Source: Spirosoma sp. KCTC 42546 (GTDB lineage: Bacteria; Bacteroidota; Bacteroidia; Cytophagales; Spirosomataceae). Taken from it: 64,000 nt of DNA. The stretch lies in contig NZ_CP041360.1 in the NCBI RefSeq assembly GCF_006965485.1, positions 6,800,501-6,864,500 on the forward strand, given 5' to 3'. The notes beneath the pieces were generated by a model, which made no database searches, was not told the DNA's origin, and was given only the letters and a program-made list of their open reading frames with translations. Numbering within the stretch: the stretch's first letter is position 1; every line of letters starts with the position of its first letter. Positions 18,058 to 25,685 of this stretch are shown piece by piece. Position numbers and translations under genes: made by a program.

Positions 18058-21000
18058 ATGGTACGTCCATACCTGCTTTTACTCGCGTTGATTCCCTTTC
18101 TGCAGGGGTTCGCTCAACCGTATCGCTTTGATAGTAAGCAGGTAACAAAGGCGTTAACCCAGCCCATAGTTAATCAGTTTGAGCATCTTTCCGTTAAAGA
18201 TGGGCTCTCTAACAACTCGGTTAACTGTATTCTTCAGGATCGCGAAGGATTCATGTGGTTTGGCACAAATGAAGGACTTAATAAGTACGATGGCCACACC
18301 TTTACCGTTTGGCAACCCGATCCCGGTAATCCAACGCATAGTTTTCAAAACAGCCACATAACGGGCCTTTGCGAAGATCGTTCAAACCGGTTGTGGGCCA
18401 TAACGGAAGGCGGTGGATTGTATGAGCTGAACAAGCAATCCGGGCTTGTTACACCACACCTCATTCAGGCCAGCAAGGCACACCGCTGGAATAATCAACT
18501 TTCCATTTACGAAGACCGTCAGGGCGTACTGTGGATAAGTACGTTTGCAGGTCTGGCCCGCTATGAACCAGAAAAACGTTCATTTACGCTCTATCCGGCA
18601 CCCCAGCTGGAGGTGCCGGTCAAAACGGTCTTTGAAGACAGACAACACCGTTTTTGGGTAGCCACCAACCGGGGATTGTATCTCTTTGATCGGGCAACGG
18701 GGCGATTTACCCCTATTCCCTTTAGAACGATGAATGACGCCCAGCCAGCATTTATTTCAGTTTATCTGGATGCACAGGATGTTCTCTGGTTAGGCACCGC
18801 TACGGCTGGTTATAGTTTGTTCAAGCTCGACCTTCGCCGTCAGCCCTGGCAACTGGTACCTTATAACCCTGGGAATCAACTCAATTCGTTCGTTTTTCTG
18901 AACTCAATCCACCAGGATGCACAGGGAATCGTTTGGGTGGGAACGACCAGTGGATTACAGGCCATCGACCCTGGTAGCGAAAAGGTCTTCACCTACCGCC
19001 CAGATCCTGGCATTTCGAAAGGTATTAGCAGTAATAATGCTCAGGCCGTGTACCACGATCGGGCGGGCACCTTATGGGTTGGCACCGATAATGGTATAGA
19101 CCGGCAGGCCATTACCACAAAACCGTTTAAAACCTATCAGGTAATTCCGAATAAGGGTCAGGCAAATTTGCCTGAAAATCGGGTTAACGCCGTATTGCAG
19201 GATAACCATGGTCAACTTTGGCTTAGTAACCTAAGTACGGTTTATCGGATGGCAAGCGGAAAGAGCTTTTTCGAAAGCATTCCACCTAAAACCCTGGGGT
19301 CCATTGGCCAACACAAAAACTACCCTTGCGCCTTTCTATCCAATGGATCGGCAGGTATTTGGATTGCCACTACGGATGGCTTATACGCATTTGACCAGGC
19401 ATCGGGCCGCTATACCAGCTATCCATCGGAAGTACCCGCCCAGTTTGTTGAGCGTGCGCCAACAGGTGATCTCTGGATTGGGGGCGAGGGGGGCGTTGCT
19501 TCCTTCAATCCACATACACACCAATATACCTACTATAAATATGAGCAAAGTGATAGCAGTAAGTTACCTGACCGATACGTACATGGGCTGCTAACCAGCA
19601 GAACCGGCGACGTATGGATTTTAGTAGAGCATCAGGGAATTTTGCAGCTGAACCCCAAAACTGGCCAAACGATTCATTACAAAGCTGGCCTCCAAGGCCA
19701 ATTGACCAGCAACGACGTTCAGGCCATTTATGAAGACAAGGACGGCATTATTTGGATCGGAACGCACTTAGGCGGGTTAAATAAATTTGACCATAAAACC
19801 GGGCTTTTTACCACTATTACCAAACAGCATGGCATTCGGGGAAACAGCGTTGTAGGCATTACAAGCGACAATGCGGGTGCTATATGGATAAGCACCGATA
19901 AAGGCCTTAGTAAGATTGATCCCCGCACAAACGCCGTTCGTAACTATGAGCTATATACAGGATTACCTAGTAATGATTTTTTACAAAACGCTGTATGCCG
20001 ACATAACAACCAGCTTTTTTTTGGCAGTTTAAACGGGATTGTGCAATTCAACCCTGATAGTATTCGCGACGATACGCGACCGTTTCCTGTTTATATAACG
20101 GCCCTTAAGGTACTGGATAAGCCTCAGCCAGTATCTAATGGAGAAATTACGCTGAAGCATGATGAAAATTTTCTGTCATTCGAATTTGCAGCACTGGCTT
20201 ACGCACTACCTGAGCAGAACCAGTATGCTTATCAGCTCATTGGTGTCGACAAAAACTGGGTACAGAATGGCAATCGTTATGTGGCCAATTACACGAACCT
20301 ATCGCCAGGCAGCTACACATTTCGGGTGAAAGCTGCGAATAGTGACGGTATCTGGAACACAAAGGGAGCCTCTATTCGACTTGTCATTAGGCCTCCCTGG
20401 TGGGCTACCTGGTGGGCCTATAGTTTCTATGCGTTACTGGCGGCTGTTGGCATTCGAAGTTATTTCCGTTTTTATACAAATCGTATCCGCCAACGGCAGG
20501 AGTTAGAACTCAATCGTAGAGAAGCCGAACAGCTAAAAGTTGTCGATGAACTAAAAACCCGTTTCTTTTCAAATATCACCCATGAATTACGGACGCCTTT
20601 ATCGCTGATACTAACGCCCGTTGAGAAGCTCCTGCAAGGGAATCGGTTAGATAATTCAACCAGCCAAACGCTTGCACTGGTACAACGTAATGCGAACCAG
20701 TTGCTACGACTCATCAATCAGTTACTGGATCTATCGAAACTGGAAGCTAACAGCATGCCTGTTTCCTTCATGCGTGGCGAAGTCTCCGAATTTGTTAGCC
20801 AGTTGGTCGATTCATTCCGACCGGCAGCTGAACAGAAAGGTATAACGCTACAATACACAGCCGATGAATTGCCACCAGAGCAGTTATTCGATGCCGATAA
20901 GTGGGAAAAAATTCTGACCAATTTACTATCGAATGCCCTGAAATTCACTGGAGCAGGTGGAACCATACAGGTTACCCTCAAACCAGACGCTTCAGTCACT

Positions 21001-22128
21001 ATCCCTGAAACTCCCCGTGTACTAATTAGCGTAAAAGACTCGGGCATTGGCATTTCATCCGACAATCTCCCACATATTTTTAACCGCTTCTATCAGGTTG
21101 ATTACTCCTCTACCCGCCATTATGAAGGAACAGGCATTGGCTTGTCTTTGGTTAAGGAATTGGTTGATTTAGTAGGCGGGGCTATTTATGTGGATAGCCA
21201 GCCAGGGGTGGGCACTACCTTTAGTGTAACCTTGCCCGTTCGGCCTTTATCCGACGATATACAAGCGCCAGCGGTGGGTTTGCCTGACCGGAAACACACG
21301 ATTATTGACCAACGGCCAATTGCTACGAAGGACCTCTCCGAAAATCAGTCAATAGCCGAAGAAGGAGCACCACGAATGCTTATTGTAGAAGACAATGTTG
21401 AACTACGGGAGTTTCTGATTGCTGAGTTAGCCCAAACGTATCAGGTACTTAGTGCAGACAATGGTGAAGAGGGCTGGAAACTGGCCCAGGCCGAACTCCC
21501 GGATATTGTTATTTCAGATTTGATGATGCCCAAAATGGATGGGTACGAATTGACAAGACTCATTAAAACTCATCCCGATACCGATCATATCGCTGTAGTC
21601 ATACTAACCGCAAAGGCAGCTCACCTCAGCCGAATTGAGGGCTTGCAGGAAGGCGCTGATGATTACCTGGCCAAACCGTTCCATTTGGATGAGTTACATT
21701 TACGGTTGCACAATCTGATTACGCGTCAACAACGACTGCGTGACCAGTACCGTCATCAATTTACGCTGCTTGATACACCTACGCCACTCGATATAACAAA
21801 AGATCCTTTTCTGCATCGGGTTTACGAGCTACTGGATAATCACCTCGATAACCCGTCGCTTAATGTTGATTGGCTAGCCGACCAGCTAGCCATGAGTCGC
21901 AAAACACTCTATCGTAAAGTCCACAGTCTGACTCAACTCGCCCCCAATGAACTGATTCGCCAATATCGTCTTCGCAAAGCTGCCGATCTTTTACGATCTG
22001 GCCGAAACGTAACCGAAACGGCTTACTTGGTTGGATTAAAAACGCCATCGCATTTCACCCTCGTTTTCAAAGAATTCTACCACAAAACACCGACAGAATT
22101 TATAGCGAATCCTAGAAAAACCACTTAA
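18058..22128 (+). CDS. Hybrid two-component system protein (propeller sensor, kinase, receiver, AraC)
   Basis: This 1356-residue protein is read from the ATG at 18058, which gives a clean signal peptide ending GFAQP. The periplasmic part holds two-component propeller repeats (FEHLSVKDGLSNNSVNCI, many VLWIGT/GLNKYD-type units) and a Y_Y_Y domain (ending RVKAANSDGIWN). A membrane segment lies near 780-800. Then come HisKA with H842 (NITHELRTPL), HATPase (ILTNLLSNALKF), a receiver with D1154 (VISDLMMPKMDG) and a C-terminal AraC helix-turn-helix. HTCS proteins usually sense glycan breakdown products and activate a neighbouring polysaccharide locus. No SusC/SusD pair is in the window. Confidence 0.95.
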   Translation: MVRPYLLLLALIPFLQGFAQPYRFDSKQVTKALTQPIVNQFEHLSVKDGLSNNSVNCILQDREGFMWFGTNEGLNKYDGHTFTVWQPDPGNPTHSFQNSHITGLCEDRSNRLWAITEGGGLYELNKQSGLVTPHLIQASKAHRWNNQLSIYEDRQGVLWISTFAGLARYEPEKRSFTLYPAPQLEVPVKTVFEDRQHRFWVATNRGLYLFDRATGRFTPIPFRTMNDAQPAFISVYLDAQDVLWLGTATAGYSLFKLDLRRQPWQLVPYNPGNQLNSFVFLNSIHQDAQGIVWVGTTSGLQAIDPGSEKVFTYRPDPGISKGISSNNAQAVYHDRAGTLWVGTDNGIDRQAITTKPFKTYQVIPNKGQANLPENRVNAVLQDNHGQLWLSNLSTVYRMASGKSFFESIPPKTLGSIGQHKNYPCAFLSNGSAGIWIATTDGLYAFDQASGRYTSYPSEVPAQFVERAPTGDLWIGGEGGVASFNPHTHQYTYYKYEQSDSSKLPDRYVHGLLTSRTGDVWILVEHQGILQLNPKTGQTIHYKAGLQGQLTSNDVQAIYEDKDGIIWIGTHLGGLNKFDHKTGLFTTITKQHGIRGNSVVGITSDNAGAIWISTDKGLSKIDPRTNAVRNYELYTGLPSNDFLQNAVCRHNNQLFFGSLNGIVQFNPDSIRDDTRPFPVYITALKVLDKPQPVSNGEITLKHDENFLSFEFAALAYALPEQNQYAYQLIGVDKNWVQNGNRYVANYTNLSPGSYTFRVKAANSDGIWNTKGASIRLVIRPPWWATWWAYSFYALLAAVGIRSYFRFYTNRIRQRQELELNRREAEQLKVVDELKTRFFSNITHELRTPLSLILTPVEKLLQGNRLDNSTSQTLALVQRNANQLLRLINQLLDLSKLEANSMPVSFMRGEVSEFVSQLVDSFRPAAEQKGITLQYTADELPPEQLFDADKWEKILTNLLSNALKFTGAGGTIQVTLKPDASVTIPETPRVLISVKDSGIGISSDNLPHIFNRFYQVDYSSTRHYEGTGIGLSLVKELVDLVGGAIYVDSQPGVGTTFSVTLPVRPLSDDIQAPAVGLPDRKHTIIDQRPIATKDLSENQSIAEEGAPRMLIVEDNVELREFLIAELAQTYQVLSADNGEEGWKLAQAELPDIVISDLMMPKMDGYELTRLIKTHPDTDHIAVVILTAKAAHLSRIEGLQEGADDYLAKPFHLDELHLRLHNLITRQQRLRDQYRHQFTLLDTPTPLDITKDPFLHRVYELLDNHLDNPSLNVDWLADQLAMSRKTLYRKVHSLTQLAPNELIRQYRLRKAADLLRSGRNVTETAYLVGLKTPSHFTLVFKEFYHKTPTEFIANPRKTT

Positions 22129-22220
22129 TTGGTGGATTTCCACTGCTACACCTGTACAATGTCCCAAATACGATAGAATATGACCCAAATTTGACAGTGT
22201 ATTTCCGCATAACTATCGAC

Positions 22221-22271
22221 ATTTGATCAATCAAATTAGTCTATCCACATATCGAACTAATTCTATCCACA
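22221..22271. promoter_or_regulatory. Inverted repeat plus 22-bp-spaced direct repeats, candidate regulator site
   Basis: ATTTGATCAATCAAAT (22221-22236) has perfect 7-base arms. Just after it TCTATCCACA occurs twice (22240-22249 and 22262-22271), spaced exactly 22 bases, two helical turns. AraC-type proteins often bind such direct repeats. The next downstream gene starts at 22516, and the hybrid regulator gene ends just before. Confidence 0.45.
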
Positions 22272-22309
22272 CCATTTTTTACGATCAGCACCTCTGCTCT
22301 CCGCCTAAG

Positions 22310-22357
22310 GGTGTTATCATGATTTGATAACGCCTTTCAGATTGGAGGCTTTTTTTT
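22310..22357 (+). terminator. Compound terminator
   Basis: A 10-base stem (22310-22319 with 22325-22334, one wobble) is followed by a second small GCCT/AGGC stem and eight T residues. It would end the hybrid regulator mRNA, or attenuate transcription started at the repeats just upstream. Confidence 0.6.
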
Positions 22358-22515
22358 GCCGTTCCCTCAACCATCCCATTTTACATCCACTCATCCAGCG
22401 AGTCAACCGTCCCAGTAGTTTGCAATGCATAGTACCAGCTATAGCCTATACCTTTGGTTCATCAATCGGGAATAACCCGACCTGCTTAGAACGAAAACAA
22501 ACAACACATACTACC

Positions 22516-22914
22516 ATGAAAACTCTCATCAAATCACTCGCCTTAGCCCTTACTTTAGGTGTTGTTACATCGGCCGCTACATTGGCTGAAACCAATCCAG
22601 GCAGCCGTCCTGTCTCATCGGTAGCCTACAAAACGGGCATCTACACAACCCCATCTGGTCAACTGAATATTGCCCTCGATAAACAAACTGGTGGCGCTGT
22701 CGATGTTCGTCTGAAACGTGCCGATGGTAAAGTCTTATTTGTCCAACACGTAGGCAAAAACGAAAGTAAATACCGGACCCGCTTAAACCTGAATGAACTG
22801 GCAGACGGTGTGTATCAGGTAGAAGTTACAAACGGTGTTGAAACAACGACACAGAATGTAACCATCTCAACCCAGCAACCCAGTGCCCCTAGCCGCGTTA
22901 TTTCGGTAAACTAA
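22516..22914 (+). CDS. Small exported protein with a beta-sandwich domain
   Basis: This 132-residue protein starts at the ATG at 22516, where a signal peptide begins (MKTLIKSLALALTLG, cleavage after TLAE). The mature part has alternating hydrophobic strands and the segment LNELADGVYQVEVTNGVETT, resembling the strands of T9SS-type C-terminal and DUF3244-like domains. The terminal sorting motif itself is not clear, since the chain ends SRVISVN. The leader is A-rich. It is flanked by a strong terminator on each side, so it is a single-gene unit whose expression may be set by the repeats at 22221-22271. Confidence 0.75.
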   Translation: MKTLIKSLALALTLGVVTSAATLAETNPGSRPVSSVAYKTGIYTTPSGQLNIALDKQTGGAVDVRLKRADGKVLFVQHVGKNESKYRTRLNLNELADGVYQVEVTNGVETTTQNVTISTQQPSAPSRVISVN

Positions 22915-22929
22915 TTCCATCCTTCACGA

Positions 22930-22978
22930 CATAAACAAAAACCTCACCTGGTCTGACTGGGTGAGGTTTTTGTTTATG
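22930..22978. terminator. Strong terminator hairpin
   Basis: Perfect 19-base arms at 22930-22948 and 22960-22978 enclose an 11-base loop and a GC-rich CCTCACC core, with T-runs on both strands. It ends the small exported gene. Confidence 0.85.
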
Positions 22979-23108
22979 GCCAGCGATTCTTCCGCAGTTA
23001 ATTGAGTTGAATTATTTATTCTATATTCAAGAAATTTTTGACCTTCATCGGGAAAACAATACGTGACGGAAACTGCTTGACTAAAGAAGGATCTCTGGAT
23101 TGCCACTC

Positions 23109-24779
23109 ATGCTTATTAATCAACCTCAATCGTATACCACTGTCTGGTCCAATGCAGGCTCCGACACTGATTTCTGGACAACACTGACCCAAACGCTGTT
23201 GCCTCCCTATGTCAATAGCTGTCGTTGGTTTGCCGGTAAGGCCCGGCAGCAAACGGGCTTTTCGGCACAAACGATTCACTCGCTCCCCCTGCCTGATGGC
23301 GATGTGGCATTTCTGTTAATTCTGGAAGCCAGTTATGCCGACGGCGTTCCAGAAAACTACCTATTGCCCTTGTCATTCCTGACCAAAGCTGACGCAAGCG
23401 CTCTGGCGGAAATCCCTGAGAAGGGCCGCATCGGCGAACTTGTGCTTGGTGGCCAAAACGGTCTTCTAATCGATGCTATTTACGACGAACGCGTTCGGCA
23501 GGTACTATTCACCGCGATTTATCAGAATCAGAGCATAACCCAACTCAAGGGTCAATTGACTTTTCATCGGGGCAACGGATTGGAAGAGGGTGATGATGGA
23601 TTAACCTCGCGGGTGCTACCGGTCGATTCCAGTAATTCTGCCATGACCTTCGGCGATAAATACTTTCTGAAACTCTACCGCAAACTCTTCGAGGAAACCA
23701 ATCCTGAAGTAGATATGGTCGCGTTTCTGACCGATGAGAGCAATTTTACGCACATTCCGGCCTTTGGCGGCAGCATCATCTGGAAACGCACCCATACCGA
23801 TGGCTCGGCCCAACCTGATGTAACGCTGGGTATGGTTCAGCGCATGGTACAAAACGATAAAGACTCCTGGATGCAAACCGGCGATTATCTGAATGATTTT
23901 CTGTACGGTGTTCCCCAGCGCATGTTTGCCATTCGGGAAGATGTGTTCGATAAAGTTGAACTGCTAGGCAAACGAACGGGTGAGATGCATTGCGCCCTGT
24001 ACAAACCAGCCCGGAACAGCGTTCCATCGAATCCGGACTTTGCGCCAGAGCCCTTCACGGATGAGTATCGTGCGTTTTTGATCAAGCGTTTCGAGGATCT
24101 TCTCGAACGCAGGTATGCTCTCCTGATTGACAATTACACCAAACTCGATCCGCAGGCACAGAGACTGGCGTGGGTATTTATGGAAGCCAAAGAAATGATC
24201 GAGACGTTCATTGCCGACTTCCGAACCCGTCCGCTCCACTCACTCCGAATTCGGATTCACGGCGATTATCATCTCGGGCAGGTACTCGCGACAACTAACG
24301 ATTTTGTGATCATCGACTTCGAAGGTGAGCCTGAAAGCACGATTACCGAACGAAAAATCAAGCACTCGCCCCTCAAAGATGTGGCTGGTATGATTCGGTC
24401 GTATCACTACGCGGTATCGGCCAAGCTATTCAACTCGACGGAAACGGATAACCTTGATCCTGACCATTTACAACGGGTATCGGATCGCTGGTTTTACCTA
24501 ATTCGCGATACATTTCTGGATGCGTATCTGGATGTGTTTGGCGCTCCGCATCCCCTGTTCAAAAACAATAGCGAGATCAACTTTCTTCTCCTGATTTACC
24601 TGCTCGAAAAAGCGGTCTATGAGCTAGGCTACGAAATCAGCTACCGACCTGCATGGGTCAAAATTCCGCTCAAAGGCATCATCGACGTTGTGCGGGAAAT
24701 CGAAAAAATTCGCCTGAGCGATGATACCGTTGTGCACGATGTACCGATGCTCCAAACGGGTTTATTGCAATCGAGATAG
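23109..24779 (+). CDS. mak: Maltokinase (trehalose synthase-type maltokinase, Mak)
   Basis: This 556-residue protein starts at the ATG at 23109. It has a maltokinase N-terminal cap (CRWFAGKARQQTGF, about 20-110) and an aminoglycoside-phosphotransferase-like kinase fold with the catalytic motif RIHGDYHLGQVL and metal-binding IIDFEGEP. It phosphorylates maltose to maltose 1-phosphate in the cytosol, the donor used by GlgE to extend alpha-glucan. In many bacteria it is fused to or beside TreS; here it stands alone, with the branching enzyme gene 0.9 kb downstream. GlgE and TreS are not in the window. Confidence 0.92.
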   Translation: MLINQPQSYTTVWSNAGSDTDFWTTLTQTLLPPYVNSCRWFAGKARQQTGFSAQTIHSLPLPDGDVAFLLILEASYADGVPENYLLPLSFLTKADASALAEIPEKGRIGELVLGGQNGLLIDAIYDERVRQVLFTAIYQNQSITQLKGQLTFHRGNGLEEGDDGLTSRVLPVDSSNSAMTFGDKYFLKLYRKLFEETNPEVDMVAFLTDESNFTHIPAFGGSIIWKRTHTDGSAQPDVTLGMVQRMVQNDKDSWMQTGDYLNDFLYGVPQRMFAIREDVFDKVELLGKRTGEMHCALYKPARNSVPSNPDFAPEPFTDEYRAFLIKRFEDLLERRYALLIDNYTKLDPQAQRLAWVFMEAKEMIETFIADFRTRPLHSLRIRIHGDYHLGQVLATTNDFVIIDFEGEPESTITERKIKHSPLKDVAGMIRSYHYAVSAKLFNSTETDNLDPDHLQRVSDRWFYLIRDTFLDAYLDVFGAPHPLFKNNSEINFLLLIYLLEKAVYELGYEISYRPAWVKIPLKGIIDVVREIEKIRLSDDTVVHDVPMLQTGLLQSR

Positions 24780-24836
24780 GAAATAGAGACACTCAGAGTG
24801 ATGCTGACTGGAAAACTATTGATGTCTCACGGAAAA

Positions 24837-24876
24837 GGGGCTAGAAAATAGCTCCAAGCCTGATAAAAGCGTCAGG
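24837..24876 (+). terminator. Two small hairpins after mak
   Basis: GGGGCTA (24837-24843) pairs with TAGCTCC (24849-24855), and CCTGA (24859-24863) pairs with TCAGG (24872-24876). No T-run follows, so termination is uncertain. Confidence 0.35.
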
Positions 24877-24899
24877 AACATCAGTTTATCAAAAAACGT

Positions 24900-24907
24900 T
24901 ACATTTG
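24900..24907 (+). promoter_or_regulatory. -7 promoter box (TACATTTG)
   Basis: This is an exact match to TAnnTTTG, 20 bases before the ATG of the small gene at 24928. It gives the two-gene module its own promoter. No clear -33 TTTG is seen. Confidence 0.5.
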
Positions 24908-24927
24908 GCATATAGACAGGAAACGCC

Positions 24928-25128
24928 ATGAATACTGAAACGCTTACTCCTGATGAACAAGCGCGAGCCCAACATCGGCTCGAATTTGCCCGTGCCTGGA
25001 TGGCCCGGAAGCGACAAGAGCAGCAGGAAATGATTGAGGAAGCGAAAACCAACCCGGAAATTATCGCAGCTTTTGCTGAATTAGACCGTAGAGCCGCCGA
25101 ACGTGGAACAAGAATTATCGAGTTATGA
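24928..25128 (+). CDS. Small charged helical protein, first gene of a two-gene module
   Basis: This 66-residue protein (25 percent acidic, 18 percent Arg/Lys) is predicted almost fully helical, with heptad-like spacing in ARAWMARKRQEQQEMIEEA. There is no membrane segment. A Shine-Dalgarno-like CAGGAAA lies just before the ATG and a -7 box lies upstream. Its last 26 bases overlap the start of the next gene, so the two are translated in a coupled way. The arrangement resembles an antitoxin or chaperone followed by its partner, but I do not recognise the family. Confidence 0.65.
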   Translation: MNTETLTPDEQARAQHRLEFARAWMARKRQEQQEMIEEAKTNPEIIAAFAELDRRAAERGTRIIEL

Positions 25129-25603
25129 TTACTTATTTGTAGGTGGCCCAAACTACATTTATACGCTTAAAACACGTTTTGAGGCAGAGTACGAGATAAA
25201 ATTCAAGCCTAGTGGGTACCTGGTCGATAAGCCAGAATTTGAGGCTCTTGTCTTTGACATGGTCATTGTCCTGACCAACAATCCGTACGAACCTCGACTA
25301 CCGCCCGTAGACGCACTTATGTCCGCCACGATTCGATCAATCGTGGCGGATTTCTTTAAAGCTCACGAGCGGGTCGTCATTTATATTTGCGATGACTCGG
25401 ACTCTAAAGCCGATTCGCGCCGAAAACTATTTGATCGGTGGTTCGGTCGATACAAAACCGAAATCTTTGTCAAACTTAACGTACCCCTTGGTATCGACGA
25501 AGACGGTATGGCTTATTCAGTTGAGCTAATTTCCCGGTTTGACAATCCACATTTCATGCCTATCTATGAGTCGTTCAAGCGAACGGTTTCCGGCGAAAAA
25601 TAA
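25103..25603 (+). CDS. DUF6169-like protein, second gene of the module
   Basis: This 166-residue soluble protein starts with GTG at 25103, overlapping the previous gene by 26 bases. It begins with a beta-rich part (YLFVGGPNYIYTLKTRFEAE), then a helix (MSATIRSIVADFFKAHERV), and a characteristic segment VIYICDDSDSKADSRRKLFD RWF, split here only for length. The ICD-SD...R...WF pattern recalls DUF6169, an uncharacterised Bacteroidota family (from memory, not searched). A 12-bp perfect hairpin sits inside the coding sequence. Function unknown. Confidence 0.7.
   Translation: MEQELSSYDYLFVGGPNYIYTLKTRFEAEYEIKFKPSGYLVDKPEFEALVFDMVIVLTNNPYEPRLPPVDALMSATIRSIVADFFKAHERVVIYICDDSDSKADSRRKLFDRWFGRYKTEIFVKLNVPLGIDEDGMAYSVELISRFDNPHFMPIYESFKRTVSGEK
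25322..25350 (+). repeat. Terminator-like hairpin inside a coding sequence
   Basis: TCCGCCACGATT (25322-25333) and its exact complement (25339-25350) enclose a 5-base loop, and TTTCTTT follows. It lies in the middle of the DUF6169-like gene and encodes SATIRSIVAD. Confidence 0.7.
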
Positions 25604-25685
25604 TACCCTCTTTGACCATCCCGCTTTTTTTCTAACTTTCCGGCTCCTATCGCGTTCTACAACGAGCGTACTACCCTTTTAACCT

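Noticed and set aside
22324..22515. Upstream extension of the small exported protein
   Set aside because: The extra 64 residues would put a signal peptide in the middle of the protein and cross a terminator.
22516..22914. Possible T9SS sorting tail on the small exported protein
   Set aside because: The strand pattern is suggestive, but the C-terminus lacks the usual KLV-type end, so I did not annotate it as a sorting domain.
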